NCBI GenBank assembly: GCA_947172415.1
Contig: OX359195.1
Coordinates: 434,001 to 498,000, forward strand
Direction: 5' to 3'
Length of the DNA stretch: 64,000 nt
Source of the DNA: Chondrosia reniformis
Lineage: Eukaryota; Porifera; Demospongiae; Chondrillida; Chondrillidae
The position numbers were made by a program, and so were the translations under genes. Below, piece after piece: positions 24,747-35,130 of the stretch; the stretch's first letter is position 1; the number at the start of each line of letters is the position of its first letter. The notes beneath the pieces were generated by a model. That model was not told the DNA's origin. It saw nothing but the letters and a program-made list of their open reading frames with translations, and ran no database searches.

Positions 24747-27700
24747 TTAGGCTCGTTTTGAAGGATGCTTCTCTGACATAAGCAGTGCGATATGCTTACA
24801 GAATGCATCGTTAACGGTTACCGGAAAGAGAAGAGTTTCATCTTCAGAAGAACAGACGGCCTTGAATTGTGGATCTCCTCCACAGAGCTTATTTAAATGG
24901 ACAGAAAACTTGTTGATACATGTTGACTGATCATGTCTTCGGTCTGAGAATACTATTGCATTCTTGGATAACTGTAGATAAGACAATTAATATTATTCAA
25001 TAAATATCTGTATGGTATATGTACAAATTACAATATTATAACAAATTATAATATTGTGATAAAGGCTCAATAATTGGAATTTCACAGAATTTCACAACGT
25101 GTACAATTCACATTAATTAATGCATAAAACCACCAAAACTATACTGTAGTGTAAAAGTTTAACTGTTAGAAATCTTATTGCAGACTATTTATAAATATCA
25201 TTACTTTCCCTACTCCTCTTCTCCAGAGGTGCTCCCAAACCCACCTCAATTTAAGCATCTGATATACAATCTAAGATTTTGCTAGATAAACCAAACTTGC
25301 ACAAACAGGCAAATTGATTTGATTAAGTTAACCAGCTATAGGTAATTATCAGTATATACGTATATTATTTGCATTGTTCACAGACACAACCCACATAATC
25401 AGAGCATTGCATTAGCAAGGCTGCTTGATGACCCTCAATCTAATAAGTTACACACTAACTAAAAATGTGTATATACACACTCCATACAACATATATAAAG
25501 GTCAGTTCAGCTACCTACCTATATACAACATAACCATTTCAGCTCCTACCTACCTATATACAACATAACCATTTCAGCTCCTACCTATATACAACATAAC
25601 CATTTCAGCTACCTACGTTCATACCTCCTGTGTACTGTTGACATAACTCATAATTGTGGTCCCCAGTGGGTCAATCACAAAATGGTGGTTCTTATCAGCC
25701 ATTTCATTATCAATGTAACAGCATAGGCTCTCCAGCAAGCCATCCAATGTACCGGCTGGGTCATCAGCAATGTCCTTCAAGGTAATCACTGGCATCTCTG
25801 TCTCAGTAAAATCTAGGTTTCCCACTTTCATCCCACCTATATACACACAGGAATAATCAAGCTGATAATCAAACCACAACTGTTTAATCACAACTTGTTA
25901 GAGATAAGAGGGAAAACAAAATAAAATAGGAAAGGACATCTAGTGTCAGGGTTGAGTACTATACAGCTGCACTATACAACTGGCACAGCGATGACTCAGA
26001 CTTGAATATATACTTCTATACTATACAGTGAGACTGTACAAAAGGAAATTGGCTGAGGTTTTATAGTCAGGTGACATGTTAACATCGGATTACATTTTTT
26101 CTCATATCTACGTATAAACTGTAGATACATAATTCTGTAACCTCTCTTTGTTTGCAAACCTCTACTAAACCACAGCATGCAGTGCAACACAATATTCACA
26201 GATTATGGAAAACTGCCTATAAAATGTCCTCTGTGAGTCAAAGGTGCCCATTCTACTATTTTAATGGCTTTCTCCTTCACATAATGTACTCGTTGAAAGA
26301 AATGAAAATGTTGCATGTCATAGGATGTATAGGAAGATGTGTTTCAGATATACACACATACTTTATCGGATAATGACTTACTCATGGCAAACACCATGAC
26401 CGAGTAGACTGGTCTCCAGGCATGGAGGTCTATGGTGGTAAAGAATTCATGAATCTTGTCCCAAATGGCTTCCTCTAGTCCACTGCTGACATCCACACTC
26501 ACCAGTCGTTTCTGCTTTGAAAAGTAGTCCACAAAAGGTGCTGCAGCCTTCTGGTGCATGCTGAAGCGACGCTACAGGAAGATTACCAAAACATTAGAAT
26601 AAATAAGAGGCAAAATGATGAAGAAAAGATTGTATATTAAAGTACTTTTTATAGTGACATATAAATCAAAGCTAGTTGGGACTAATATCAGTTGTATGGC
26701 AGGTCACAATAATACATAACTATCTTCTTTCAGCTTTTTGCCCAAGGGGGGGGCAAAAAGTATTCACAGCATATTCAAGGGGGGGGGGGGGCAAGCCAAA
26801 GCCAAGGGGGGCAAATGCCCCCCCCCCCCAAAAAATAACAATAACAAATAAACATATTGAACTCAGTTTCTCACAAATTTCACTGAATTGTATCACCCCT
26901 TTATGATTGTCTAAACAAAACCTTTTCACATTTTTTGCCATCAGAGTATAGGGTACAGTCATGTGACTACCGTAGTTCGGGAAATTTTCGTGGGAAAAAT
27001 TTTCGTGGTCTGGGGGCTACCACGAAAATTTATACACGTTACGTAATTACGTTGAGAAATGGAGGATTTCGGAAGAAAGTGAAGCCCTTTGGGTCCGGTA
27101 AACCGTCCTTGCACTGCAGGGAATCGCAGTAGAGCCATTTTGGCCGCGCTCAGCTGTGTTGCGTTTACATATACGTAGATTGTACAACGTGTTATTATTC
27201 GTTGTTAAAAATATTTCGTGTGATAAATTTTCGTGGTTTGAGCCAACCACGAAAATATTTTAACAACGAAAATTTCCCGAATTACGGTATCACATGACTT
27301 GTTCACAAACCTTGGCCCTTGAGTTGTCTGCTTCGTCTCCTACAGTAGCCCCAGCAGGCTTCATGTTGGAGGTGTTGTGATGGGAGTAGTCCAAAGTGTT
27401 CTCTAGACTGTCCTGTGTCAGGGAGAGGTTCAGGGCAAACGGTATCTTCACCTTAAAGGGAGATGGAAAAAGAAAGATATATGGCTGAGATGAAATGAAA
27501 TACTTGTAAGACTCTTTAAATATAATGCAAATGAAGAAACCCCAAGGTGTCCTTTAGAGGCATACATACGTACATATGTATATCAGCAGATGGACTATAC
27601 AGTCTCATATATTTTGCTGCAGGGCTCAAGTATTATACAGCTGTTGATATTACCTCATGAATATCATTAACAAAAAGTACAGCATAACCTTGTTGATACT

Positions 27701-29688
27701 CTATAAAATGCACCAGTATTGACATACATGCCATACCAAACAATATTTACCTTATATCTTAACAATATTTACCTTATATCTTAACAATATGCTTCTATAC
27801 TGAAAAGGTCTTAAAAGGTACATTACAAACTCACAACTAAGATACCAACCTTGCCTTCTTAGCCTATAAGTTGGGGCCATAGTCAGATTTCACTATTTCT
27901 GCCGTGATGGCAAGACAAATTTAGGATTATAGTATACAGCTTTTAACAATATGCTGGTTTTTCTCATTCTAAGGATACACGCATGTCTAATGTATCAGTA
28001 GCTCTTATGTCAATAGTACCATAACAGAGGTTTCAATACCTGTACAACAGTGCTAATCGTGAACGTACCTTTTCTTCAAAAACTTTGAGATGTTCCTCAC
28101 AGTTGGCAATCAGGCACTCATTTCTCTGAAGCCACTTCAGATTGGGTAGAATGTCAATAATGTAGGTCTTTCCCGGCTGCTGTTCCACCTGGTGCTGTAC
28201 CAGACGCAGCACCCAATCCAGTTGCACCCTCTCCGGCTCCTTCCGTAGGAGATCCATTATATCCTTTGTAGTCTTTAGTTCTAGTGTGTGTGCCACCTAT
28301 AGTATGTATATACGTACAGTGGAACAACATACATAAAATGGTACGACTGTGTTTATTGATATACCGTAAAACGGGAAATTTTCGTGAGGTTTAATGTTCG
28401 TGATTTTTGCGATTTGACCTACGTAATTTGTGAAATTTTCGCTTCATGAAGTAAGCAATATACAGGTATAGGAATCACAAAATGCTTCAAATCATGAAGT
28501 TAATACCGCAAAATGTTCAATTTTGCACGAAATCGCGAAATTTCCTGCTATATGGTATCCATATTTAGTTTTAATTTACGTATATTTATAAGCACCAAAG
28601 AATTGTATAATAATAAAAAGAAGAATTTGCTCCAGTAGCAATTGAGACAACTGGTGTGCTTGGACCAGAAACCATGAATTTCATTCATAATCTGTCTTCC
28701 CGAATCAGAGCCACCACACGAGGACATGGCCTACTTCCATCTCATCCAGCAGCTAGCAGTCGTCACCCAGAAGAGCATTACATGTCCATTATGTCAACAA
28801 TAAACTAGTTTTATTATTTCCTGTTATTTTGATACTTATTATTATAATAAAATAAATAATAAGACCAGCATTGCTGAAGGGGTACTTTCAAAAAAATCAA
28901 AATTTACCTATCTATCCATCTAAGATGAAAACTTGCCTTTTTAGGAAGAAACTTGAGTACCAGGTCCTCTGCTGACACGAGAACCATCCCGTACATTGAG
29001 CACAGGTTGGCTACCACCCTACCTTTGCCTGAACCAGGGCCTCCTAAAAAAGAGAAAGAATACTATCTCATAAAGGGGGTGCCTAGGTACGTAGCTCTGA
29101 CATATCTAGTTTCATAATAGAATAAGGATTCCTTCTTCCCTCTTTCCTTTTAAATGCTCAAAAATCAAAGGATGTACCACCCCAAAGATATCTAGTTTTG
29201 TTCACACTATATACGTACATTCAGGCTTAGTCTCACTACAGACTGGTACATGCAGTCAATTTAATTCAACTATTATTTAAGCTTAGAAATCCAATTAGCT
29301 GATGACCACTCTACAGAGGACGATGAATATGTAAAGCAATGGAAAAATATGGCCAATTTGAAAATACTGTATCAGTATGTTTATATGTATGCTAATAAAA
29401 TCATTTTAAGTGATACAAAGTGTTTCAACAACTATATAATAAATAACCAATAAAATGGTTTGTATAAATGACCATTAAATAAAAGGGTTTATTGTGTGGA
29501 ATATTTACATTACGTGTCCATAGGTACGCACCTACAATTACAAAGGCCCTTGGTTGCGGTGTAGCTGGAAATCCCTGGACATTTTCACCAACGTTAATGT
29601 TGATTGCTACTGGAGGCTGAAGCACTATAGACTTTCTCGGGGAGATTGTTGGAGACACTGCGTCCGCCTTGCTACCTCCACAACCCAT
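24747..29688 (-). CDS. Adenylate-kinase-like P-loop protein with myristoylation-type N-terminus
   Basis: Seven exons: 29688-29532, 29043-28937, 28296-28069, 27451-27311, 26571-26382, 25836-25625, 24971-24747, all in phase, 419 codons plus stop. The protein starts MGCGGSK, a typical N-myristoylation signal. VIVGGPGSGKGR (~49-60) is the P-loop. Later segments align with adenylate kinase: YIIDILPNLKWLQ in place of the IDGFPR...Q region, then DEADNSRAKRRFSMHQKAAA and PFVDYFSKQKRLVSVD near the LID and last strand. The arginine of the GFPR motif is replaced by asparagine, so nucleotide phosphotransfer may be altered. The last ~150 residues form a second domain I do not recognise. Intron 2 has a GC donor (AAAAG|GCAAGT); all other introns are GT-AG. 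The start is head-to-head with RPL32. Confidence 0.8.
25505..25617. repeat. Short tandem repeat, ~34-bp unit, three copies
   Basis: Units built from CTACCTATATACAACATAAC followed by CATTTCAGCT lie in the last intron of the adenylate-kinase-like gene, ending next to the donor of the preceding exon (25625). Confidence 0.8.
26737..26832. repeat. G- and C-homopolymer cluster with inverted TTTTGCCC/GGGCAAAA ends
   Basis: Within one intron there are G runs of 8 and 13, then a C run of 12, each flanked by variants of TTTTGCCCAAGG or GGGGGGCAAAA. The flanks are inverted with respect to each other, suggesting a small palindromic element whose ends expanded into homopolymers. The G runs could form quadruplexes. 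Confidence 0.6.
26957..27299. mobile_element. Palindromic MITE-like element, family B, copy 1
   Basis: The ends are inverted repeats: AGTCATGTGA then TACCGTAGTTCGGGAAATTT on the left, and the complement (AAATTTCCCGAATTACGGTA then TCACATGACT) on the right. Inside, TTTTCGTGG and CCACGAAAA repeat in both orientations. No coding capacity was seen. It sits in an intron of the adenylate-kinase-like gene. Related elements lie at 28362-28557 and 33939-34047. Confidence 0.75.
28362..28557. mobile_element. Palindromic MITE-like element, family B, copy 2 (diverged)
   Basis: It starts TACCGTAAAACGGGAAATTT and ends GCGAAATTTCCTGCTATATG then GTA. The interior contains TTCATGAAG and CATGAAG blocks in inverted arrangement. 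The ends are only partly complementary, so this is a diverged relative of the 26957 element. It sits in the GC-AG intron. Confidence 0.65.
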
Positions 29689-29836
29689 CTCTTCAGTATC
29701 TTATCTCATTCCGCCTCTGTTTTGCAGCATTATCAGTGCAGCTGTCGACTTTATGAATATATGAATATAATTAAAGGAAAAGGGTATAACCCTACTCATT
29801 ATCCCTCTTCACCTAGCTATACCAGGAAGAAAGCGT
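29689..29836. promoter_or_regulatory. Short bidirectional promoter between the adenylate-kinase-like gene and RPL32
   Basis: The minus-strand ATG is at 29688. The plus-strand RPL32 transcript probably begins in the pyrimidine tract near 29803-29812 (CCCTCTTCACC), which resembles a 5' TOP start of ribosomal protein mRNAs. A likely non-coding first exon ends at 29837 (GCGTG|GTAAGA) and joins exon 2 at 29937. Only about 120 bases separate the two likely start regions. The start site is inferred. Confidence 0.5.
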
Positions 29837-29939
29837 GGTAAGAAACATCGGTCGAATCTTCATTTCTTATCGAATGTATTTGCAACCAAGCTTTAGGGCT
29901 ACAGTTTAGACTTTATTTATTGTGTCATGTTTGCAGAAG

Positions 29940-31446
29940 ATGGTCAAGTCGCTGAAGCATATAAACATTGTAAAGAAGCGAACAAAAAAGTTTATTCGCC
30001 ACCAATCGGATCGCTATCACAAGCTAAAGGTAGAGAACCATTGTTTGTGTTAAATGGGTTGCCTTTGTGTATGTTCTAGTTAGACATGAAGCTTCACGGT
30101 CAAGGCGATAGACGTTTAAACGGTGATCAGCCATATTTTAAGGGTTAGACAGGGGGAGATGGGTTTTGGGCGCCGAAGCAGTGATTTGTATTTCAAGTAT
30201 TGTATTTGAAAGGCAGTTCACTGGAGATCAGTAGGGTGGTAGCAAAATGTATTAATTTTTAAAGTATAAAAATGGCTGACATCCTCCAACTATTAATGTA
30301 GGTCTCTGCATTGTATTGCTGTTCATTCTTGTGTGTGTGTGTGTGTGCTATAAAGTCTGCCGGCTTTGAGCTGAAATAGGCTCTGTCACATCAGTATTGT
30401 TACAAGTGTCACTCTATGAATTTCTTTACAGCCAAACTGGAGAAAGCCAAAAGGAATCGATAATCGAGTCAGGAGGAGGTTTAAAGGAACCTATCTGATG
30501 CCAAATATAGGTTATGGCTCCAACAAGAAGACCAGACATATGCTACCGAATGGATTCTTCAAATTTACAGTATCTAATGTAAAGGTTGGTTCATTAATCC
30601 ATCTCACAGTTGTGGGAACATGCACAGTAAAGTAGTCTGTAGCTAAGAGGTTTCAGAGTATAAATAGTTCTTATTGATCACAAGGATTTCTTCAAACCTA
30701 TAACTTAATGGTTCATCGGTCCAGAAGACCCCAGAGTCGAAACATTTTAACTGATTATAAAAAAAGGAATTGTGTCTCCAGATGCTCAAAGACTAAAGAT
30801 GAACCATCTCAATGATAATTCCTATTAAATTGTGGTAAAGTATAGATAGGGCAGACTGGTGTCACAGTTAAGCATAGAAAGGGCAGACTGGTGTCATAGT
30901 TAAGCATAGAAAGGGCAGACTGGTGTCACAGTTAAGCATAGAAAGGGCAGACTGGTGTCACAGTTAAGCATAGAAAGGGCAGACTGGTGTCACAGTTAAG
31001 CATATAAAGGGCAGACTGGTGTCATAGTTAAGCTGTGATTGAAAGTGAATTGTCATGTTTTCAAACATTGTGTTATTATTTTGATGGAAGTCCATCATTT
31101 TTAATAACCTTTTTCTAAGCCGTGGTACAAATAACTTTGCATTTGCTATCAGCTTCTATTTTTACATACACACTCACTGTTATCAATATATGTGAAATTG
31201 TTAGAATTGTTAAGATGAAACAGTGCCTTTGTCACAGACACCATTTTATTTTCCTACTACTAATTGTTTCATTTTTCTGCTCTTCAGGAGCTAGAAGTGT
31301 TGTTAATGTCTAACAGAAGGTATGCAGCAGAAATAGCACACAACGTCTCCTCAAAGAAGAGAAAGGAAATTGTAGAAAGAGCTCAGCAGTTAGACATCAA
31401 AGTCTTAAATCCAGGTGCTAGATTACGTTCGGAAGAAAACGAATGA
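29940..31446 (+). CDS. RPL32: 60S ribosomal protein L32 (eL32)
   Basis: Coding exons 29940-30029, 30432-30584 and 31288-31446 give 133 residues, close to the usual ~135. The translation begins [20 protein letters not shown] and contains [37 protein letters not shown] and [19 protein letters not shown], all hallmarks of eL32, a structural protein of the large ribosomal subunit. TTTGCAG directly before AAGATGG marks the acceptor of a 5' UTR intron. A possible poly(A) signal, ATTAAA, is at 31453-31458. The second coding intron holds a 32-bp tandem array. Confidence 0.97.
30848..31034. repeat. 32-bp tandem repeat in RPL32 intron
   Basis: About 5.7 copies of a unit containing GGGCAGACTGGTGTCACAGT followed by TAAGCATAGAAA, with few substitutions. 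A degenerate dispersed repeat (GGTCCAGAAGACC, AGATGAACCATCTC) precedes it at about 30700-30830. Confidence 0.9.
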
Positions 31447-32028
31447 CACATTATTAAACATATTGTTTACTTCTCTTGTGTATTGAATTATGATACATTC
31501 ATGTATACGTATACGCTATGTGATTATTGCATGCAATATGTTAGCTATATAAATGGCGTAATAGTACAGAATAGCTGTAATAGCAAAAATGAGAATATTG
31601 ATAAATCTTTGACACTGTTTTCCAACACGATGGTTGATATCCATGTAAGGGTACGACATTGTAACAAACCTACAAATGGACTACTCATTTATACTTTGGG
31701 AAGGTACGTATATATATACAGGAAGTGTTTTGAATGAAGATGTTTATATATGTACATATTGTATATATCCACTAGGACTTATAAAGTAAAACAGGTGACA
31801 TGAACTCCTACACATCCTGTTAGTAGAGACGGTAATTAAGAGTTTAGTAATCCATTTACAAGTAAAGAAAATAAAGTACAAATTTAAATAGAAATATTTA
31901 TTCTTTGTTTATTATATACACTGAAAATATATACATTAATATTACACAGAAAGTTAGATATTTTGTAAGAGTTAACTTATCAGACAGTATCAAGAAACAC
32001 AGCACTGCTTGTATAGGAGACTAGCTAG
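31447..32028. other. Gap between convergent genes; poly(A) signals
   Basis: 3' ends of RPL32 (plus) and the CARD/GTPase gene (minus) face each other. ATTAAA at 31453 may serve RPL32. TTTATT at about 31897 and 31909 reads AATAAA on the minus strand, 120-130 bases after that gene's stop. No other gene was seen. Confidence 0.55.
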
Positions 32029-33801
32029 TTATTTTGTTGTTACTTTAATATTCTGGGCATCACAATTCAGAATTGCAAGTGCTAAATAATCAAAACAGTC
32101 TTGAATGCCCACCTGCAACTTGGCAGACACTTCAAACCACTTCAAAAGCTTGTGTTCGGTCGAAAATCGTGTAAGAAAATCCTTCTGTTCTATACTGGGT
32201 CCCTTTCCATCACATTTATTGACCACAAGCACCATAGGGGCTTTCCCTCTTTTTAGAAGATGCAAAGGAACTACTTCACGCTGAATGCTAACAGCTTCGG
32301 CTAGGCTGTCATCAAATCGAGTCAAATCAGTCACAAAGACAAATCCATCTGCCTCGTCAATGATCGCCTTCATTGATTTAATGGACTTTCTGGCACATTC
32401 CCAAATGATAATCTTGATGTTTGAGAAGTTATTCCAATTGATGACCTTTTGGTTTGTGGTTACTCCATCGTTTTCTTCATCTGCAATTGACCCACCTGCA
32501 TAGCACCTTAACAGACTGGTCTTCCCTGAATTCTTTGGCCCAAGCAAGATAAAATTCAAAGAATAAATCTTTTTAAGAAATGTTCTAGTGAGGCCACCAG
32601 GAGACCAAGAGTTGGTCTTTCTTTCACGACTTCTAAAGCGTGCATCAAACTCTTCTGGGCCTTCCTGAACTGATATTCTGTTTTTTACCTTACAAAGCTT
32701 TTTAGCTTCTAGATGTCTCTCTGAGATTGCAGTTGGTCCACCACGAGTGATTGTGAGGCTATTGATTTTGTTTTCTTTATCCATTCGACCTGTTCTTGAG
32801 GTGCTTGGTGAGTGACTCGGATCCAGTTGTTCCTGCTTATAGGAACAACTATAGGATGACAATGTCTGGTGCTCTACACCATCCTTCAAGTTGCATTCAA
32901 TTTTTTGGGTATCAGTTCGTATGATGATCTTTGATACATCGCTCGTTTTCAAAACCTCCATCTGATCTATCTGTGTTGCTACATTCATCCACGTGTGAGA
33001 GTAGTAGAGGGGAACTTGGAAAAGGAGTGATTTCTGGATATTTCCTATGTATTGAAAGTGATGTAATTCCATCTTTACTATCTTGGAAAGGAGGCCCTTG
33101 ATTCCGACTATCAGAGGCGATAATAATGGACCACAGTGGTCCTCATTCAAATGAACTGAAATCAGAAAGCTACCAGATATTGGTATTACAAAATCTCTAG
33201 CATCCTGAACATAGAAACTTTGCTTTCTAAACTTTTCCAAGGGACCAACTATGAAGTCCAGTCGACAAAACTCTACGGCCTTTTTCAGCAAATCGGTGTC
33301 GTAACAATGGACCAATTTATTGGCTCGGAGGTTGTCGAGTAGACTAATCCAGTCCGCTGTGCCTTGAAAGAGGGAGAAATGGAACATGCGAAGGCCTTGA
33401 CTTATCTCGACAGAGCAAAAGAAATCAAGCATCTCTTTGAGACACTTTGCTTTATCCTTCTCCAGTAGAGTTGTCGTAAAGAGCGAGATTATCTTCTCAA
33501 ATTCATACTCGGGCCCACGGATAATACGCAATAACTCTTCGTGTCCTAAATGGTGGTCTTCGCTTTGAATGTTTTCCGCTAGAGCATTAACTAACAAGTC
33601 AAAGCCATTCGGTTTCGCCCTGAAAAACTCTACTGCACGCTGCCTAGCCTTGCGTGGCGTTAATCCCTTCAGCTCCTCGTATTCTGCTAGTGTGATAGCA
33701 CCCCACTTTATCAGATAGCTCTGACAGTCATCTGTACTCAACAGAGTTGAAATATCGGGACAATAGAAAGAGAGAGGATCAACCTTTGTAGTCATTTTCA
33801 A
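32029..33801 (-). CDS. CARD-like + DED-like + small-GTPase fusion protein
   Basis: Single-exon gene, 590 residues. Residues ~15-85 read as a CARD: LLSTDDCQSYLIKWG, then ITLAEYEELKG, RKARQRAVEFFRAKPNGFD and LLVNALAE. Residues ~110-205 look like a DED-type death fold (FHFSLFQGTADWISLLDNL, LLKKAVEFCRLDFIVGPLE). Residues ~205-330 are unrecognised. The C-terminus (~410-585) is a Ras-like GTPase with P-loop GPKNSGKTS, guanine motif NKCD and SAK. The usual DxxG switch II motif is replaced by WECARKS, so hydrolysis may be impaired. CARD and DED domains recruit partners in innate-immune and cell-death complexes; a GTP-switched scaffold is inference. No COR domain follows, so it is not a Roco protein. 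An alternative start lies two codons downstream. Confidence 0.8.
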   Translation of the reverse strand: MKMTTKVDPLSFYCPDISTLLSTDDCQSYLIKWGAITLAEYEELKGLTPRKARQRAVEFFRAKPNGFDLLVNALAENIQSEDHHLGHEELLRIIRGPEYEFEKIISLFTTTLLEKDKAKCLKEMLDFFCSVEISQGLRMFHFSLFQGTADWISLLDNLRANKLVHCYDTDLLKKAVEFCRLDFIVGPLEKFRKQSFYVQDARDFVIPISGSFLISVHLNEDHCGPLLSPLIVGIKGLLSKIVKMELHHFQYIGNIQKSLLFQVPLYYSHTWMNVATQIDQMEVLKTSDVSKIIIRTDTQKIECNLKDGVEHQTLSSYSCSYKQEQLDPSHSPSTSRTGRMDKENKINSLTITRGGPTAISERHLEAKKLCKVKNRISVQEGPEEFDARFRSRERKTNSWSPGGLTRTFLKKIYSLNFILLGPKNSGKTSLLRCYAGGSIADEENDGVTTNQKVINWNNFSNIKIIIWECARKSIKSMKAIIDEADGFVFVTDLTRFDDSLAEAVSIQREVVPLHLLKRGKAPMVLVVNKCDGKGPSIEQKDFLTRFSTEHKLLKWFEVSAKLQVGIQDCFDYLALAILNCDAQNIKVTTK

Positions 33802-33938
33802 ATGGAAGGGAATTGGGGAAAGTCACTGGGAAGACACCTATATAGCTAGCCGACAATTAGGGTTAGGGTTATTGCTCCTGAGCAATAATTGCGTAAAGGG
33901 TGAACGCGATTTCATCATACCATAACATTTTTAATAAA

Positions 33939-34047
33939 TACCGTAATTCGGGAATTTTCGTGGTAGCCCCCAGACCACGAAAATATTTTAACACGAAAAT
34001 TTTTCCTACGAAAATTTTCGAACACGAAAATTTCCCAAACTACGGTA
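33939..34047. mobile_element. Palindromic MITE-like element, family B, copy 3 (short)
   Basis: It begins TACCGTAATTCGGGAATTTT and ends with AAATTTCCCAAACTACGGTA, an imperfect inverted repeat, with CGTGGTAGCCCCCAGACCAC inside. The same GGGGGCTACCACGAAA block (in complement) occurs in the 26957 element. It lies just upstream of the CARD/GTPase gene and may affect its promoter. Confidence 0.75.
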
Positions 34048-34541
34048 ACTGGTACAATAAAGCAATTAACATATAATGTATATTTATGTTACATTAAATA
34101 GGATTTGTTAAGCAGAGTAAAATCAGTTCACTACAAGTCTCCAATCACTAGTTGCGAGGTCTATGGGTGAAACGGCACCACTCTTGTTAGTGAATTGGTG
34201 GTTGGAGGAACGTGCACCTCTAAGACACATGATAGTTGAGCCATACCATAACATAGTTACATTGCTTGTCCATACATACGTATGAGTATATCGCTGAATT
34301 TAGTGGCCGTTGCTTTGGCTGAGATTCATCTTATTGAACACTAGTTAGTTTTTAGTATTGCAATGCAGGTTTTCAATTAGGTCTATGTCTAATGTGTATA
34401 CTAATATATTATTACTATATTATTATTATTATTAACGTGCCACATGCATAGCACTAGGACAAACTGTCCTATGAGGCACACACCAATACATCATGACAAA
34501 TAAATCAGTTCAACAAAACATTAAGTCATCAATCAAAAAGG
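34048..34541. other. AT-rich non-coding stretch, partly retrotransposon 3' flank
   Basis: No gene seen. It has a (TAT)n run near 34410-34435. The 100 bases next to the reverse-transcriptase remnant may be its 3' untranslated tail. Confidence 0.4.
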
Positions 34542-34817
34542 TCAACTAAATCTAGCAGTCCACATCTTCAAAATAATCTTAAGGATTGAGTGATGCTTGC
34601 ATCCTTGATCCAGAATGGCAAATAGTTTATCATCATCAGTCATCAAATCAAACCCCAGTGCTACCCGTGACACTGACTGAAAAAGGTCCACTCGCTCATC
34701 CTTCCATCTCTCGCACTCCAGCAGCCAATGTTGCACATCTTCCACCTTCCCCAAATCACACTCCCCACATGTTCTCTCCGCTCTCTCGAGACCCCTCCAC
34801 CTTCCACATTCAATCCT
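34542..34817 (-). mobile_element. 3' end of a retrotransposon reverse-transcriptase ORF (fragment)
   Basis: A 91-codon open frame ending at a TGA reads RIECGRWRGLERAERTCGEC, then DLGKVEDVQHWLLECERWKD. The CxxC...H....C spacing after R-rich sequence is typical of the C-terminal zinc-knuckle-like region of LINE reverse transcriptases. Nothing upstream matches the polymerase domain, so this is a 5'-truncated, dead insertion. Confidence 0.65.
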
Positions 34818-35130
34818 ATGTGTCTATATCTAATGTGTATATACATTGCTAGCTCTGAAGTAACATCTCAAAGTTTATAACTGCCTGGAACTGTTATGTG
34901 CTTTCACAAATATAGATGAGTGAGTCTGAGCGCCTCCGAGGGTTAAACATGAATTCACATGAAGCCACCAAAGTGGCTAAGTTCTAGGTCCAAGCGGAAG
35001 GTGGCCGCACTGGAATGCAATTATCGCAAAAAGTATGGTATATATGGTACTTGCAGACTTTTGAGAAGTTGTATATTACCGTTGACTAGAATCGTCTCTC
35101 AGCACCAGCCTATATTGTAAGCTGTGAAGA
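34818..35130. other. Upstream region of sulfotransferase 3
   Basis: No coding potential seen; presumed to contain the promoter of the gene starting at 35131. No clear TATA box or other site recognised. Confidence 0.4.

Noticed and set aside
33858-33876. TTAGGGTTAGGGTTA-like sequence resembling telomere repeat
   Set aside because: Only about two units, expected by chance; not a telomeric site.
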